DNA of 64,000 bases from Comamonas halotolerans (GCF_030162935.1 NZ_JASAUZ010000012.1:372001-436000); one strand, 5' to 3'; positions 38,334 through 48,754 are shown, counted from the first letter of the stretch. Translations and numbers: made by a program. The notes: a model not told the origin generated them from the sequence alone.

Positions 38334-39845
38334 CAAATCTTCCACGCTGCGCAAGCGCGTGTCGATGATAGAGGCTTCAATGTGGTCGCCTTGGCCGCGG
38401 CGTGCTAGGTCTTGAGCTGCTTTGAAGCGGTCTACTGCCGCAGCGTAATCGTAATGCGCGACGTGGGCTTCCGCTTCTGCACGCACTGCGCGCAGGCTCT
38501 GATTCTGGGCTTGCCAGGCCTGAGAGAGCAAGCGCCAGGCCGTGGCATCTTGCGGGTGCTCAACCACCCAGGATTGCAGGCGGTCCGATACTTTGTTCGG
38601 TTGCCCGATGCCCAGCAGCGCCTGGCTCCCCAAGATCAAAGTGGGGCGCTTCACCACACCGCGCAAATCCGTATCTTCCAGCAAATGCCATGCCGCTGTG
38701 GGTTGTCTGGCGGCCAGCTCTATTTCAGCGCCCAGCCATTGAACCTGCTGCTTGGCTGCTGCATCGCCTGTGGCTTGGACGTGCGCGTGCAGCTGGCTCC
38801 ATAGCCCCCGTGCCTGGGACACATTTTTCAGCTCCAGCTGGCTCAAGGCTGCCACATACAACTGGGCGGCTTGCTCTCTGGCATCGCGTTGCGCAAACTC
38901 ACTCATCTGGGGCAACTGGATCCATTGGCGCAATTTGTCTGTACCTGGGCGGCTGAGCACGCGTGCACGGCCCGCCATCATGGCGTGCTCCATGGTGGAG
39001 GTTGGGGGCTTGCCCTGGTCATGCGGGACACGGGTTTGCATATCAGCGATGCGCTCGGTGGTCAGTGGGTGGCTGCGCAAGTAAGGCCAGCTTCCGTTGT
39101 CGTTCAAGCGGCTGGCATGCTGCAGCTTCTCAAACATGCTGACTGCGCCCTGTGGCGCAAAGCCCGCAGGGGCCAGCAAGCTATAGCCAATACGGTCAGC
39201 CTCGCGCTCCATGCTGCGAGAAAAGCTCAACTGGTTTTGAATGGCGGCGGCCTGGCCGCCCACAATCATGGCATTGGCTGCATCAGGATGCTTGCTGGCT
39301 GCCAAAGCGCCCAACACCATGCCCGCAATAAGGAAGGGTAGATTTTTCTTTTCTTCACCAAACATGCGTGCAATGTGACGCTGCGTGACGTGGGTGAGTT
39401 CGTGCGCGAGCACGGTGGCTAGCTCATCACGGCTCGAAACCACACCAATCAGCCCCAGGTGAACTCCCAGATAGCCACCGGGCAGGGCAAAGGCGTTGAT
39501 GCTTTTGTCGCGCCCCAGCAGGACTTGCCAGGCAAAACGCTCTTCCAGCTCCGCAGACAGGTCTCCACGCGCTTTGGCTGCTTGTACCAGCGGGTGCCAG
39601 ATACCCATTACGTAGGCATGTAGCTGTGGATCGTCGATGAAGTCGGGGTCGCGATACAGCGATCGAATGATGCGGTCGCCAAGGCGGCGTTCCTCACTGG
39701 TGGTCATCTCTGCACCGTCACCCATATTGGGCAGCGCGACTTGCGCCTGGGCGGGTGTCAGCTGCCACAGCGGCGCGCTCAAGGCCAGCGCCAACAAACT
39801 GTTGCGTAGTACAGGGGCAGTCAAGCGGGTAAAAGCAGAAGTCAT
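38307..39845 (-). CDS. M48 family periplasmic metalloprotease, BepA/YfgC-like
   Basis: BepA-type proteins check and help assemble outer-membrane proteins such as LptD in the periplasm. This 512-residue protein has a signal peptide (cut near AQAQ, about residue 35), the zinc protease domain with HELTH (His148, Glu149, His152) and EREADRIG (third ligand near Glu215), and TPR-like helices in the C-terminal half. The ATG at 39843-39845 is preferred; an upstream ATG nine codons earlier is open. It is divergent from moaC, an arrangement also seen in relatives. Confidence 0.9.
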   Translation of the reverse strand: MTSAFTRLTAPVLRNSLLALALSAPLWQLTPAQAQVALPNMGDGAEMTTSEERRLGDRIIRSLYRDPDFIDDPQLHAYVMGIWHPLVQAAKARGDLSAELEERFAWQVLLGRDKSINAFALPGGYLGVHLGLIGVVSSRDELATVLAHELTHVTQRHIARMFGEEKKNLPFLIAGMVLGALAASKHPDAANAMIVGGQAAAIQNQLSFSRSMEREADRIGYSLLAPAGFAPQGAVSMFEKLQHASRLNDNGSWPYLRSHPLTTERIADMQTRVPHDQGKPPTSTMEHAMMAGRARVLSRPGTDKLRQWIQLPQMSEFAQRDAREQAAQLYVAALSQLELKNVSQARGLWSQLHAHVQATGDAAAKQQVQWLGAEIELAARQPTAAWHLLEDTDLRGVVKRPTLILGSQALLGIGQPNKVSDRLQSWVVEHPQDATAWRLLSQAWQAQNQSLRAVRAEAEAHVAHYDYAAAVDRFKAAQDLARRGQGDHIEASIIDTRLRSVEDLLREQAREK

Positions 39846-39991
39846 GGGCACAAGCAAAAGGCACAAGGCCATCTGAGGCAAGAACAGACTCTTATGATGC
39901 CTGCATTGCGCCAGTGTTCCCAGCTTTACACGCTTGTAATGCCAGCAAGAATGCACTGGCGGCCTTTTGAGTCTGATGAATTGAAACCACC

Positions 39992-40492
39992 ATGAACGAT
40001 AAGCAGCTTCCCAATGACGGTCTTACCCACTTTGACGCACATGGCCAAGCGCATATGGTGGATGTGGGCGCTAAACAGCCGACACACCGCATTGCTGTAG
40101 CGGAGGGCAAGATTGTGATGCTGCCCGCAACGCTGGAGATCATACAGAAAGGCACAGCCAAAAAAGGCGACGTGCTGGGCATTGCACGCATTGCCGGCAT
40201 CATGGCTGCCAAGCAAACCAGCAATCTGATCCCCCTGTGCCACCCTTTGGCACTGACGCGCGTAGCGGTCGATTTCGAATTACTGGCGCAAGAAAATGCC
40301 GTGCGCTGCGAAGCCACCGTCGAGCTGCACGGCAAAACCGGCGTGGAGATGGAAGCGCTGACTGCCGTGCAAATTGCCTTGCTCACGGTATATGACATGT
40401 GCAAGGCGGTGGACAAAGGAATGGCGATAGAGGGTGTGCGCGTGCTGGAGAAGCATGGAGGCAAGTCGGGGAGTTTTATTGCAATCTGCTAG
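39992..40492 (+). CDS. moaC: Cyclic pyranopterin monophosphate synthase
   Basis: With MoaA it converts GTP to cyclic pyranopterin monophosphate, the first step of molybdenum cofactor synthesis. The 166-residue protein has LCHPL (82-86), the conserved [13 protein letters not shown] (132-144, with Asp135 and Lys138) and [10 protein letters not shown] (151-160, active-site Lys154 region). No other mo-cofactor gene lies in the window. It converges on the pilin accessory gene with one base between the stops. Confidence 0.96.
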   Translation: MNDKQLPNDGLTHFDAHGQAHMVDVGAKQPTHRIAVAEGKIVMLPATLEIIQKGTAKKGDVLGIARIAGIMAAKQTSNLIPLCHPLALTRVAVDFELLAQENAVRCEATVELHGKTGVEMEALTAVQIALLTVYDMCKAVDKGMAIEGVRVLEKHGGKSGSFIAIC

Positions 40493-40493
40493 C

Positions 40494-41273
40494 CTACTGA
40501 AAGCCTTCGACAGCGACATTGCCAACAATATTGGCTTGTGTATCCAGTAGCACGATCCAGGTATCGACCTGGAGGCTAGATACGAGAGGTAGATAAAAAG
40601 TTGTTTGTAAGGTGCGCTGGGTTTTTTGAAGTTCTGTCTCTATCAACTGGCGATCCTGAGCTGATACGCGCTGGAACAGACTTTGTAGATTGTGCATACG
40701 CTTGATAACTTGCGGCCGACTGAGTTCGTAGTCTTGCCACCATGCAGGGCGAGTACTGGGCTCAATACCTCGAATGGATAGCTCAATGCTGCGCAGCTTT
40801 TCATCAGCGTCTAAAGGGATGCGTGTGCCTAATAAATTGGGCCCCTTCCAAGGCAGGGTTTGGTATTCTTGTGGTGCGAGCGGCAATTTTTTTTTCTCTA
40901 TTTGTGAAGCCATTACCAGCACAAAACGGTCCACTTCAAATACTAGTGCAATAGGTCGGGCATTGGCGATGGTGTACATGCCGTAAGTCAACATTCCCAA
41001 TTGGATTAGTGCAACGAGACTAAAGTCCAGCCAAAGCTCTTTTTTTGCTTTTTTGGGGTTGGCCAATATGACCGTGAGTAAGGGGCCACAAGCTATATTG
41101 ACGAGGAAAAAAATTATAAATAGCTGAGGTGTCTGAACAAGTCGTTGGTAAGGGGCTGGAATCCAGTAGCAGAGTGTTACCCAAACAATGGATAAAAGAA
41201 TCGCAGAAAGTAAAGCAACATGAATGCCCAATGCTTTCAGTGCAAAGTTAAAGCGATTTCTTGGAAGAGACAT
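40494..41273 (-). CDS. TfpX/TfpZ-family type IV pilin accessory protein
   Basis: This 259-residue inner-membrane protein has four hydrophobic segments in the first 120 residues (starting FNFALKALGIHVALLSAILLSIVWV) and a soluble C-terminal domain. It is recognised as the TfpX/TfpZ type, proteins encoded next to certain pilins in Pseudomonas and relatives and needed for their proper assembly. The ATG at 41271-41273 is used. It follows pilA and is separated from it by a terminator, so it probably gets limited readthrough. Its base composition is richer in A+T than neighbouring genes. Confidence 0.82.
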   Translation of the reverse strand: MSLPRNRFNFALKALGIHVALLSAILLSIVWVTLCYWIPAPYQRLVQTPQLFIIFFLVNIACGPLLTVILANPKKAKKELWLDFSLVALIQLGMLTYGMYTIANARPIALVFEVDRFVLVMASQIEKKKLPLAPQEYQTLPWKGPNLLGTRIPLDADEKLRSIELSIRGIEPSTRPAWWQDYELSRPQVIKRMHNLQSLFQRVSAQDRQLIETELQKTQRTLQTTFYLPLVSSLQVDTWIVLLDTQANIVGNVAVEGFQ

Positions 41274-41300
41274 AAGAGCAAAGAACAGAGGAGCGGAAAT

Positions 41301-41331
41301 TAAAAAGGATCCCAAAGAAGGGATCCTTTTG
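41301..41331 (-). terminator. Terminator after the pilin gene
   Basis: AAAAGGATCCC (41304-41314) pairs with GGGATCCTTTT (41321-41331) around a 6-base loop. The minus-strand reading ends in TTTTT. It would give much more pilin than accessory transcript. Confidence 0.82.
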
Positions 41332-41359
41332 GTCAATTAATTACAACAGACGTGTTTAA

Positions 41360-41944
41360 TTAACGGCACTGCGCAGGCGCAAAACGCGCAGGAACGGTGC
41401 CTGCTGTAGTAATGGTGATACCGTCCGCTACTGCTGTGGTGTTGGCATCAGATGAACAACCCCAATCCAAGGTGCCAAGTCGGCCGTTAGTCACAGCATC
41501 AAGGGCAGTCTCTCCAACACCGTTGCCTTCACCTGAACGAACCCAGGGTGTCAAAGTGAGGGTGTTGGTGGCAGCAGTAAGGCCTACAACATCTTCCTCA
41601 TAGGTGATGGTAATTACTGGGTTTTCTGTCTGTACAGCTGGATCGGCATCAGCTGCAGGTGCACCTGCAAACTGAATGGAGGTGACGAACTTAGAGCTTG
41701 CACCCACGTCGCCAGCCTGCGCGTTCCACTCGGATGTCGCACGACCCATATCACGCAAAGAGCCCATGCCCTCAGTGGCGAGTTTGAGTTTGGCGGTTTC
41801 CACCAAGCTGAGGCCTTCAGAAATACGTGTGCGCACGGTGTAATCCTGATAAGCAGGCAAAGCCACCGCAGCCAAAATACCGATGATTGCCACCACAATC
41901 ATCAACTCAATCAGGGTAAAACCCTTTTGCATCGTACGCTTCAT
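41360..41944 (-). CDS. pilA: Type IV major pilin (type IVa prepilin)
   Basis: The prepilin is cut after Gly8 ([22 protein letters not shown]), leaving Phe1 and Glu5 for methylation and assembly; the first helix is hydrophobic to about residue 36. The 194-residue length is above the usual 150-160. Cys163 and Cys193 frame a C-terminal disulfide loop. The sigma-54 promoter and GGAG site upstream, and the TfpX-type gene downstream, mark it as the main pilin. It should serve twitching, attachment or DNA uptake. Confidence 0.95.
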   Translation of the reverse strand: MKRTMQKGFTLIELMIVVAIIGILAAVALPAYQDYTVRTRISEGLSLVETAKLKLATEGMGSLRDMGRATSEWNAQAGDVGASSKFVTSIQFAGAPAADADPAVQTENPVITITYEEDVVGLTAATNTLTLTPWVRSGEGNGVGETALDAVTNGRLGTLDWGCSSDANTTAVADGITITTAGTVPARFAPAQCR

Positions 41945-41986
41945 AAAAAGCTCCTAGTGAAGAAAAACAAAGTACGCGCTATAAGC

Positions 41987-42002
41987 AGCAAATGCTGTGC
42001 CA
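41987..42002 (-). promoter_or_regulatory. Sigma-54 promoter of pilA
   Basis: On the minus strand the bases read TGGCAC, five bases, then TTGCT, with ten bases between the GG and GC pairs. This matches the -24/-12 consensus of RpoN promoters. It predicts a transcript start about 30 bases before the pilA ATG. Pilin genes in this group are usually controlled by RpoN with PilS/PilR. Confidence 0.85.
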
Positions 42003-42242
42003 GCACTTTTAAGAGGTAAAAACGTGAAAGTTTGTCATCTCTACTCAGAATCTAACAATATGCGTCAGATGAGAATTGATTCAGATCATTTGGATTACTT
42101 TTTTGTCATTTGTGGATGAAAGTATTCGGTGCTTAGAGTTTCTAGTATTTTAATAAATGGTTTTGAATTTTGACTCAAATCATTTGGATTGAATTTGAAA
42201 GCTGGTTTGATATCACTGAATTGAGAGTGTTTGATTAGAAGC
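42003..42242. other. AT-rich upstream region of pilA
   Basis: This stretch is AT-rich and has no coding frame of note. It contains two near-identical 16-base direct repeats: TCAGATCATTTGGATT (42081-42096) and TCAAATCATTTGGATT (42175-42190), one mismatch apart. They lie about 90 and 180 bases upstream of the sigma-54 promoter, where an activator such as PilR could bind. Confidence 0.5.
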
Positions 42243-42275
42243 AAAAAAGCCAGCCCTGAAAGGGCTGGCTTTTTT
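42243..42275. terminator. Bidirectional terminator of sucCD
   Basis: AAAAAAGCCAGCCCT (42243-42257) pairs with AGGGCTGGCTTTTTT (from 42261) around GAA. On the minus strand it ends the sucCD transcript. Confidence 0.88.
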
Positions 42276-42317
42276 GAAGAATACGATCTGCTTGGCCCAG
42301 ATCGTGGCAGCGAGGCT

Positions 42318-43220
42318 TTAGGCCTTCTTGAGCAGGCCTTGCAGCAGGCGGCCCATTTCAGAAGGGTTGCGGGTAATGGTGAAACCGCACTCTTCCATGA
42401 TGGCCAGCTTGGCATCGGCTGTGTCAGCACCACCTGAGATCAAGGCGCCGGCGTGGCCCATGCGCTTGCCGGGAGGCGCGGTCACGCCAGCGATGAAGCC
42501 CACGATAGGCTTCTTCATATTGGCCTTGCACCACTGAGCGGCTTCTGCTTCGTCGGGGCCGCCGATTTCACCAATCATGATGACAGCGTCGGTGTCTGGA
42601 TCGTCGTTGAATGCCTTCATCACGTCGATGTGCTTCAGGCCGTTGATGGGGTCACCACCAATGCCGACAGCAGAAGACTGGCCAATGCCCAGTTCTGTCA
42701 ACTGTGCCACGGCTTCGTACGTCAGGGTGCCGGAGCGCGAAACCACGCCCACGCGGCCCTTCTTGTGAATGTGACCGGGCATGATGCCAATCTTGATTTC
42801 GTCAGGCGTGATCAGGCCGGGGCAGTTGGGGCCCAGCAGCAGGGTCTTCTTGCCGCCAGCGGCTTCCTTGGCCTTCATCTTGTTGCGCACTTCCAGCATG
42901 TCGCGCACTGGAATGCCTTCGGTGATGCAGATGGCCAGATCCAGATCGGCTTCCACGGCTTCCCAGATGGCGGCAGCAGCGCCTGCTGGTGGCACATAGA
43001 TCACGGAAACGGTGGCGCCAGTGTCTTTGGCAGCGTCCTTGACGGAGCCATAGATTGGGATGTCAAAAATGCGCTCGCCCGCCTTCTTGGGGTTCACGCC
43101 TGCCACGAAGCAGTTCTTGCCATTTGCGTATTCCTGGCACTTTTCAGTGTGGAATTGGCCAGTCTTACCAGTAATGCCCTGGGTGATGACTTTGGTGTCT
43201 TTGTTGATAAAGATCGACAT
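42318..43220 (-). CDS. sucD: Succinate-CoA ligase, alpha subunit
   Basis: With SucC it interconverts succinyl-CoA and succinate with NTP formation in the TCA cycle. The 300-residue protein has the N-terminal CoA-binding Rossmann domain ([11 protein letters not shown], 14-24) and the phosphohistidine loop [10 protein letters not shown] (His256). The segment [12 protein letters not shown] is well conserved. It starts 21 bases after sucC. It is slightly longer than the E. coli protein (289) through a short internal insert near 115-124. Confidence 0.97.
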   Translation of the reverse strand: MSIFINKDTKVITQGITGKTGQFHTEKCQEYANGKNCFVAGVNPKKAGERIFDIPIYGSVKDAAKDTGATVSVIYVPPAGAAAAIWEAVEADLDLAICITEGIPVRDMLEVRNKMKAKEAAGGKKTLLLGPNCPGLITPDEIKIGIMPGHIHKKGRVGVVSRSGTLTYEAVAQLTELGIGQSSAVGIGGDPINGLKHIDVMKAFNDDPDTDAVIMIGEIGGPDEAEAAQWCKANMKKPIVGFIAGVTAPPGKRMGHAGALISGGADTADAKLAIMEECGFTITRNPSEMGRLLQGLLKKA

Positions 43221-43241
43221 GTGTGTATCTCCGGGGGCGTA

Positions 43242-44402
<1,161 letters not shown>

Positions 44403-44732
44403 GAGTCTTGTCTCTCTGAAACGGAGGGAGAAATGCCCGTTTTCCTGCTGCCTAAACATGCGGAGCCGGGCTCGTATGACATGGCAATCAAAGAATGTAC
44501 CATGCTGCATTGCAACGAAAAAGTGCTTTGTTAAGTGGGATCTACGTATATTTATACGTAGGTGGGAAGCAGGAAAGGCAAGTAGGACGTCAATGAGGTA
44601 TGCGGGTTTACCCCTAAAAAAGAGGCGCAAAACTTTCTTTTTTTCCACGCTGTTCAATAGCAGCGAAAATCCATTTTTTTGATGGAGCCGCGCAAGCGGT
44701 ACAGATGCGCCAAGGAGCGCGGGAGCGTTGAG
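44403..44732. other. sucCD/argC divergent promoter region
   Basis: This 330-base gap has no credible gene. It holds the inverted repeat at 44542-44561 and an A/T-rich run near 44615-44650, and must contain promoters for both flanking transcripts. Confidence 0.5.
44542..44561. promoter_or_regulatory. Palindromic operator candidate
   Basis: CTACGTATA (44542-44550) and TATACGTAG (44553-44561) form perfect 9-bp arms around TT. The site lies 140 bases before sucC and 172 bases before argC. The symmetry suggests a dimeric regulator, and the TATA-like centre could also serve as a -10 box. The regulator is unknown. Confidence 0.5.
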
Positions 44733-45671
44733 ATGTCCAAAGTCTTTATTGATGGCGAAGCCGGCACCACGGGTCTGCAGATTCGTGACCGCTTGCAGGG
44801 TATGGCTGGTGTTGAACTGATCAGCATTGCGCCCGAGATGCGCAAAGATCCCGCTGCCAAGCGTGCCCTGATTGCAGAGGTGGATCTGGTGATTCTGTGT
44901 CTGCACGACGATGCCGCCAAGGAGACTGCGGCCATGGTGGACAGCATCACGGCAGAAACTGGCCGTGCCATCAAGATCATCGATGCTTCTACGGCGCATC
45001 GTGTGGCATCAGGCTGGGTATATGGCTTCCCTGAACTGTGCGCGAGGCAGCTGGATGCCGTGAAGAACGCTACGCGTGTCTCCAATCCTGGTTGTTACGC
45101 TACTGGCGCGATTGCCTTGCTGCGCCCGCTGGTAGATGCGGGCTTGCTGCCCGCGGACTATCCTGTGGCTTTGCCATCGGTGTCGGGATATACCGGCGGT
45201 GGCCGCGCCATGATTGAGGCTTACGAAGCCGACAACAGCAGTGCTGCTCCATATGAAGCTTATGGCCTGGGCTTGGCGCACAAGCACATCCCGGAAATTT
45301 TGCAGTACAGCGGCATGACGCGCCGCCCTGTGTTCATACCTGCGGTGGGTAACTACGCCCAGGGCATGCTGGTGCAACTGCCTCTGCATCTGGACCTGTT
45401 GCCGGGGGCTCCCAAGGCGCAGGACCTGCACGATGCGCTGGCCAGTCACTATGCCAAGACCAATACGCCCGCGCAGTGGGTGAAGGTGCTGCCACCTACC
45501 GAAGACAACAAGCTGGCAGCTGATACCTTGGCGAACACCAATAATCTGGAATTGCGCGTATTTGCCAATGAGCAGCACCGACAAGCCGTTTTGATTGCTC
45601 GCCTAGACAATCTGGGCAAGGGCGCCAGCGGGGCCGCCGTGCAAAATCTGCAACTGATGCTGGACCTGTAA
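44733..45671 (+). CDS. argC: N-acetyl-gamma-glutamyl-phosphate reductase (type 2)
   Basis: It reduces N-acetylglutamyl phosphate to the semialdehyde with NADPH in arginine synthesis. The 312-residue protein has the NADP-binding [14 protein letters not shown] (8-21) and the catalytic SNPGCYATG (Cys121). Its short length and sequence place it in the type 2 ArgC group (about 310 residues) rather than the 340-residue type. GGAG lies 11 bases ahead of the ATG at 44733. A terminator follows. Confidence 0.95.
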   Translation: MSKVFIDGEAGTTGLQIRDRLQGMAGVELISIAPEMRKDPAAKRALIAEVDLVILCLHDDAAKETAAMVDSITAETGRAIKIIDASTAHRVASGWVYGFPELCARQLDAVKNATRVSNPGCYATGAIALLRPLVDAGLLPADYPVALPSVSGYTGGGRAMIEAYEADNSSAAPYEAYGLGLAHKHIPEILQYSGMTRRPVFIPAVGNYAQGMLVQLPLHLDLLPGAPKAQDLHDALASHYAKTNTPAQWVKVLPPTEDNKLAADTLANTNNLELRVFANEQHRQAVLIARLDNLGKGASGAAVQNLQLMLDL

Positions 45672-45695
45672 GCAGCCCTGGCTGCACAGTCCATT

Positions 45696-45726
45696 GCAAA
45701 ACAGCCGCCATGCGCGGCTGTTTTGC
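45696..45726 (+). terminator. Intrinsic terminator of argC
   Basis: GCAAAACAGCCGC (45696-45708) pairs with GCGGCTGTTTTGC (45714-45726) around a 5-base loop; the T-run is inside the right arm. Confidence 0.8.
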
Positions 45727-45785
45727 TGTGTGCATTGAAAATAGCGTGCGTAATAGACGGTAAAGATACTGGAGACAAATCGACC

Positions 45786-46275
45786 ATGTGCGATACCGCG
45801 CCTACGGCGAAGCGCGATCTTGCTGCCCCGGTCCCCAGGACAGATAGCAGCGTGTTGTGGTCTGATGCCCGGTTGCAGGGTTATCGTCCATGGATGCTGT
45901 GTATGAAGAGTTTTACATGGTTGCGCAGGGCTTGCTGGCCTTGCACGGATGAGACTATGGCTGATGCGCTCCGCCTTTGCGGCGCATGCGCAAAGCCACT
46001 TTCACCTGGAAGATGAATGGATGCGCTCAATCAGCTTTCCTCCGCGTGTCTGTCATATTGGTGAGCAGGCCCCGTTGCTTGAATCGGTGGAAGAGGTGAC
46101 CGAGCTGGTGGCAAGGCAAGGCTGGCGCTTTACTGGTGCAAGATCGGGGGCACGGACTGTTGGCCTGGTTCCATGGGCGTACGATTATCAGGATTGCGCT
46201 TTGGTGGCATGGATGACTAAAACATCCATGGGTGGCAAGCCCATCGTTTTGCGATGCAATGTGACTGGTCAATGA
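45786..46275 (+). pseudogene. Broken bacteriohemerythrin gene
   Basis: Pieces of one hemerythrin-like protein are spread over all three frames. The frame from ATG 45786 gives SVLWSDARLQGYRP. A lost base near 45889 moves to MDAVYEEFYMVAQGLLA. An extra base near 45941 returns to CTDETMADALR, and another near 45975 moves to FAAHAQSHFHLEDEWM. Two more shifts are likely between 46120 and 46190, around GLLAWFHGRT, before DYQDCALVAWMTKT. Iron-ligand histidines are also changed: VYEEF for VHEEF and GEQAPLL for the usual EHA. Both indels and ligand loss point to real decay rather than sequencing error. Confidence 0.8.
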
Positions 46276-46406
46276 CCGGCGCAGCTGCAGTTGCTGGAAT
46301 TCTCAAGGCTCCGCGGGGATTTGGTGCCAATGCGCTCTAAAGTCCTTGCAAAGCCAGCTCATAAAGCCTGAGCTGCTCCGTTTTTGATATTGATGATTGC
46401 TATTAC

Positions 46407-47345
46407 ATGACTTCTTTTGCAACACCCGTGGCTAAAGACGCGGCCAGTGTGCGTCGTGCCACTGTGGTTGGCCTTGTGGCTGTGCTGTGCTGGAGCTGCA
46501 CGGTCGGGCTGATACGTTCTGTCGCCGAAGGCCTGGGGGCACTTGGCGGCGCGGCGGTACTCTATACCGTCAGCGCGATCTTGGTCTTGCTGGTCAACGG
46601 AGTTCCCGGGCGAGCGCAACTGCGCAGCGTCTCACGGGTGTATCTGGTGGTGTGTGGGCTGCTGTTTGCGCTGTATGAAATCTGTTTGTCAGTGGCAATT
46701 GGTCTGGCTCATGACCGCCCCCAGTCCATGGAGCTGGGCATGATCAATTACCTCTGGCCCTGCTTGACGATTGTGCTGGCCGTGGTTTGCCGCCAGCAGC
46801 ATGCGCGTTGGTGGCTGTGGCCTGGTGCAGCCCTGTGTTTGTGGGGCTTGGTTCTGGTGGTGGGAGAAGGCGCACAGGCTTCTGAGGTGCCGTGGTGGCA
46901 AAGCTTTGCAGCGCATGTGGCGGCCAATCCTATTGCCTATACCCTGGCTTTTGGCGCAGCCTTGATGTGGCCCACCTATTCGGTGCTGGCGCGCATCCAC
47001 GGAGGTGGTTTCAACGGGGTTGGATTGTTCATGCTCCTGACGGCAGCCTTGCTGTGGTTGCAGTGGCTCATTCTGGATACCGTGGCTATGCAGTGGAGCT
47101 GGAGTGTTGCCGGGCAAGTGCTGTCAGTGGGGGCATTAACCGCGCTGGGCTACGGTTGCTGGGAACACGGCATTCAGCGCGGCAATTTGGCAGTGCTAGC
47201 TGCAGGTTCCTATTTCACCCCTGTGCTTTCGGCACTGTGGGCCAGTGTGTGGCTGGCGGTGCAACCTGGTTTGCCGTTTTGGCAGGGCGCAGTGTTGATT
47301 ACCGGTGGCTCGCTGGTGTGCTGGTGGGCAACGCGTGGGCGTTAA
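46407..47345 (+). CDS. yddG: YddG-like aromatic amino acid exporter
   Basis: This 312-residue DMT-superfamily permease has ten membrane segments. It matches YddG, the E. coli exporter of aromatic amino acids and paraquat, in segments such as SMELGMINYLWPCLTIVLAV (near 110-130) and LGYGCWEHGIQRGNLAVLAAGSYFTPVLS (near 246-274). It sits alone between two broken genes. No Shine-Dalgarno is obvious ahead of the ATG at 46407. Confidence 0.88.
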   Translation: MTSFATPVAKDAASVRRATVVGLVAVLCWSCTVGLIRSVAEGLGALGGAAVLYTVSAILVLLVNGVPGRAQLRSVSRVYLVVCGLLFALYEICLSVAIGLAHDRPQSMELGMINYLWPCLTIVLAVVCRQQHARWWLWPGAALCLWGLVLVVGEGAQASEVPWWQSFAAHVAANPIAYTLAFGAALMWPTYSVLARIHGGGFNGVGLFMLLTAALLWLQWLILDTVAMQWSWSVAGQVLSVGALTALGYGCWEHGIQRGNLAVLAAGSYFTPVLSALWASVWLAVQPGLPFWQGAVLITGGSLVCWWATRGR

Positions 47346-47391
47346 AGCGAAGCAAGTCACCGCAGATTCTGTATCACCATGCAACCAAACA

Positions 47392-48134
47392 TCAGGTGAG
47401 GTTCAAGCCACCGTCAGAGAGCAAAATTTCGCCCGTCAAATAATCTGAGGCCACGAGCATGGAGACAGCCTGGGCAATGTCTTGCGGCTTGGCTGCACGG
47501 CGCATGGGCGAATGTTCTCGCCAAAGCTTTTGTGTCTGCGTCCAGTCAGCTGTCAGAGGGGTATCAACAAGCCCCGGGGCGACGGCGTTGACACGGATAT
47601 CTGGAGCCAGCGCACGCGCGAGCAAGCGGGTGGTATGGTTGACGCGGCCTTGCTGGCAGCGTAAGGAATTGAAGCCCCTTTGGGCCGCACACCAGCATGT
47701 GAGCTGATATTGATGATGCAAGCTGGTTTGCCACGCGCCACCGCCTGGAGCAAGGCAGGGCGCGCTTCGGCGGCTAGACGAAATGGCGCCACAACATTCA
47801 CTTCATGCATGGAGTGCCAGATCTCTGGTGTGGCCGCCATGAGATCGTCATGGGCAATGACATGGCTGATGCCTGCATTGTTGACAAGTACATCCAGGCG
47901 TCCCCAGATGGCAACAGCTTCGTGAATTAATCGAACACGCTCGGCGTCGATGGACAGGTCCGCCTGAAGGTAGGCTGCTGTACCCATTGCTTGTGCCATC
48001 GTCCTGCCTGCAGCAACGGAACTGCGCGAATGCAAGATCACGGCGTAGCCATCTTGGGAAAGCCGGTGTGCAATGGCTTGACCAATGCCTGACGTAGAGC
48101 CTGTGACCAAGGCCACGGGGAGTGAGGAATGCAT
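47392..48134 (-). pseudogene. Frameshifted short-chain dehydrogenase/reductase
   Basis: The gene starts at ATG 48132-48134 (MHSSLPVALVTGSTSGIG, the NAD-binding glycine motif) and runs through VLVNNAGIS and the catalytic YAASK (Ser-Tyr-Lys type). One base is missing at 47644-47645, right after YAASKAA. The second frame then resumes VNHTTRLLARALAPDIRVNAVAPGLVDTPL and ends at 47392 with LLSDGGLNLT. Repaired, it would be a full SDR of about 247 residues. A single base loss could be a sequencing error or a recent mutation; expression by slippage seems unlikely, as no slippery heptamer is seen. Confidence 0.82.
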
Positions 48135-48301
48135 GGGAGGACAGGTGTGGGCGGTGCTACAGCCCTGCATTATGAGAGGCTCAGCGTGTGCACTCTGTCT
48201 CTTAAGCCCGTGAGCATCACGCCTGATGCGTTGTGGTTTCGCATCTCTTCTCAGCTGCAAATCTTGGCTTTGTCGCCGGTGTTGTCGACGCCAAGGAGGT
48301 G

Positions 48302-48754
48302 CTATTCCTGCGGAGCCTGACCGCGCAGCACTTTGTTCACTATGTCGCCGCCAAAGCCGCGGCTGGCGAGAAAGCGCATCTGCTTCATGCGCTCTTGCGG
48401 TGTGCTGGCTACGGTGCCAAATTTTCGCTGCCACACATCCCACGCACGTGCGTGCTCGGTTTCTTTGAGTTGTTCGGCTGCAGCATGCAGGGTTTCGTCA
48501 TCCAGTCCTTTGCTGCGTAGCTCGTGCATCACGCGGGCATTGCCCAGCTTGCTGCTGCGGCGGTAGAGCACCGATTGCGCGACACGCTCGGAGTTGATGA
48601 AGCCCTTGGCCTCCAGCGCATCGAGCACTGCGGATAAATCCTCGCCTTCCTCTACGTGGGATGAGAGCTTGCGTTCCAGTTCCAGGCGCGAGTGTTCACG
48701 CTGTGAGAGGTATTTGAGCGCACGGCCTGTGAGCGAAATTTTGTCGAATCCCAT
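48302..48754 (-). CDS. recX: Regulatory protein RecX
   Basis: RecX binds RecA filaments and damps their activity. The 150-residue protein has the three-helix repeats of the family: ALKYLSQREHSRLELERKLSSHV, then VLDALEAKGFINSERVAQSVLYRR and GLDDETLHAAAEQL. It follows recA on the same strand with a terminator hairpin between, so it is made at a lower level by readthrough, as in E. coli. Confidence 0.93.
   Translation of the reverse strand: MGFDKISLTGRALKYLSQREHSRLELERKLSSHVEEGEDLSAVLDALEAKGFINSERVAQSVLYRRSSKLGNARVMHELRSKGLDDETLHAAAEQLKETEHARAWDVWQRKFGTVASTPQERMKQMRFLASRGFGGDIVNKVLRGQAPQE

Noticed and set aside
40494..42240. Insertion sequence or integron as the source of the AT-rich pilin block
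   Set aside because: No transposase, integrase, terminal inverted repeat or target duplication is seen at the borders.
47640..47650. Programmed frameshift in the short-chain dehydrogenase
   Set aside because: No slippery heptamer or downstream stimulatory structure is evident; a simple base loss fits better.
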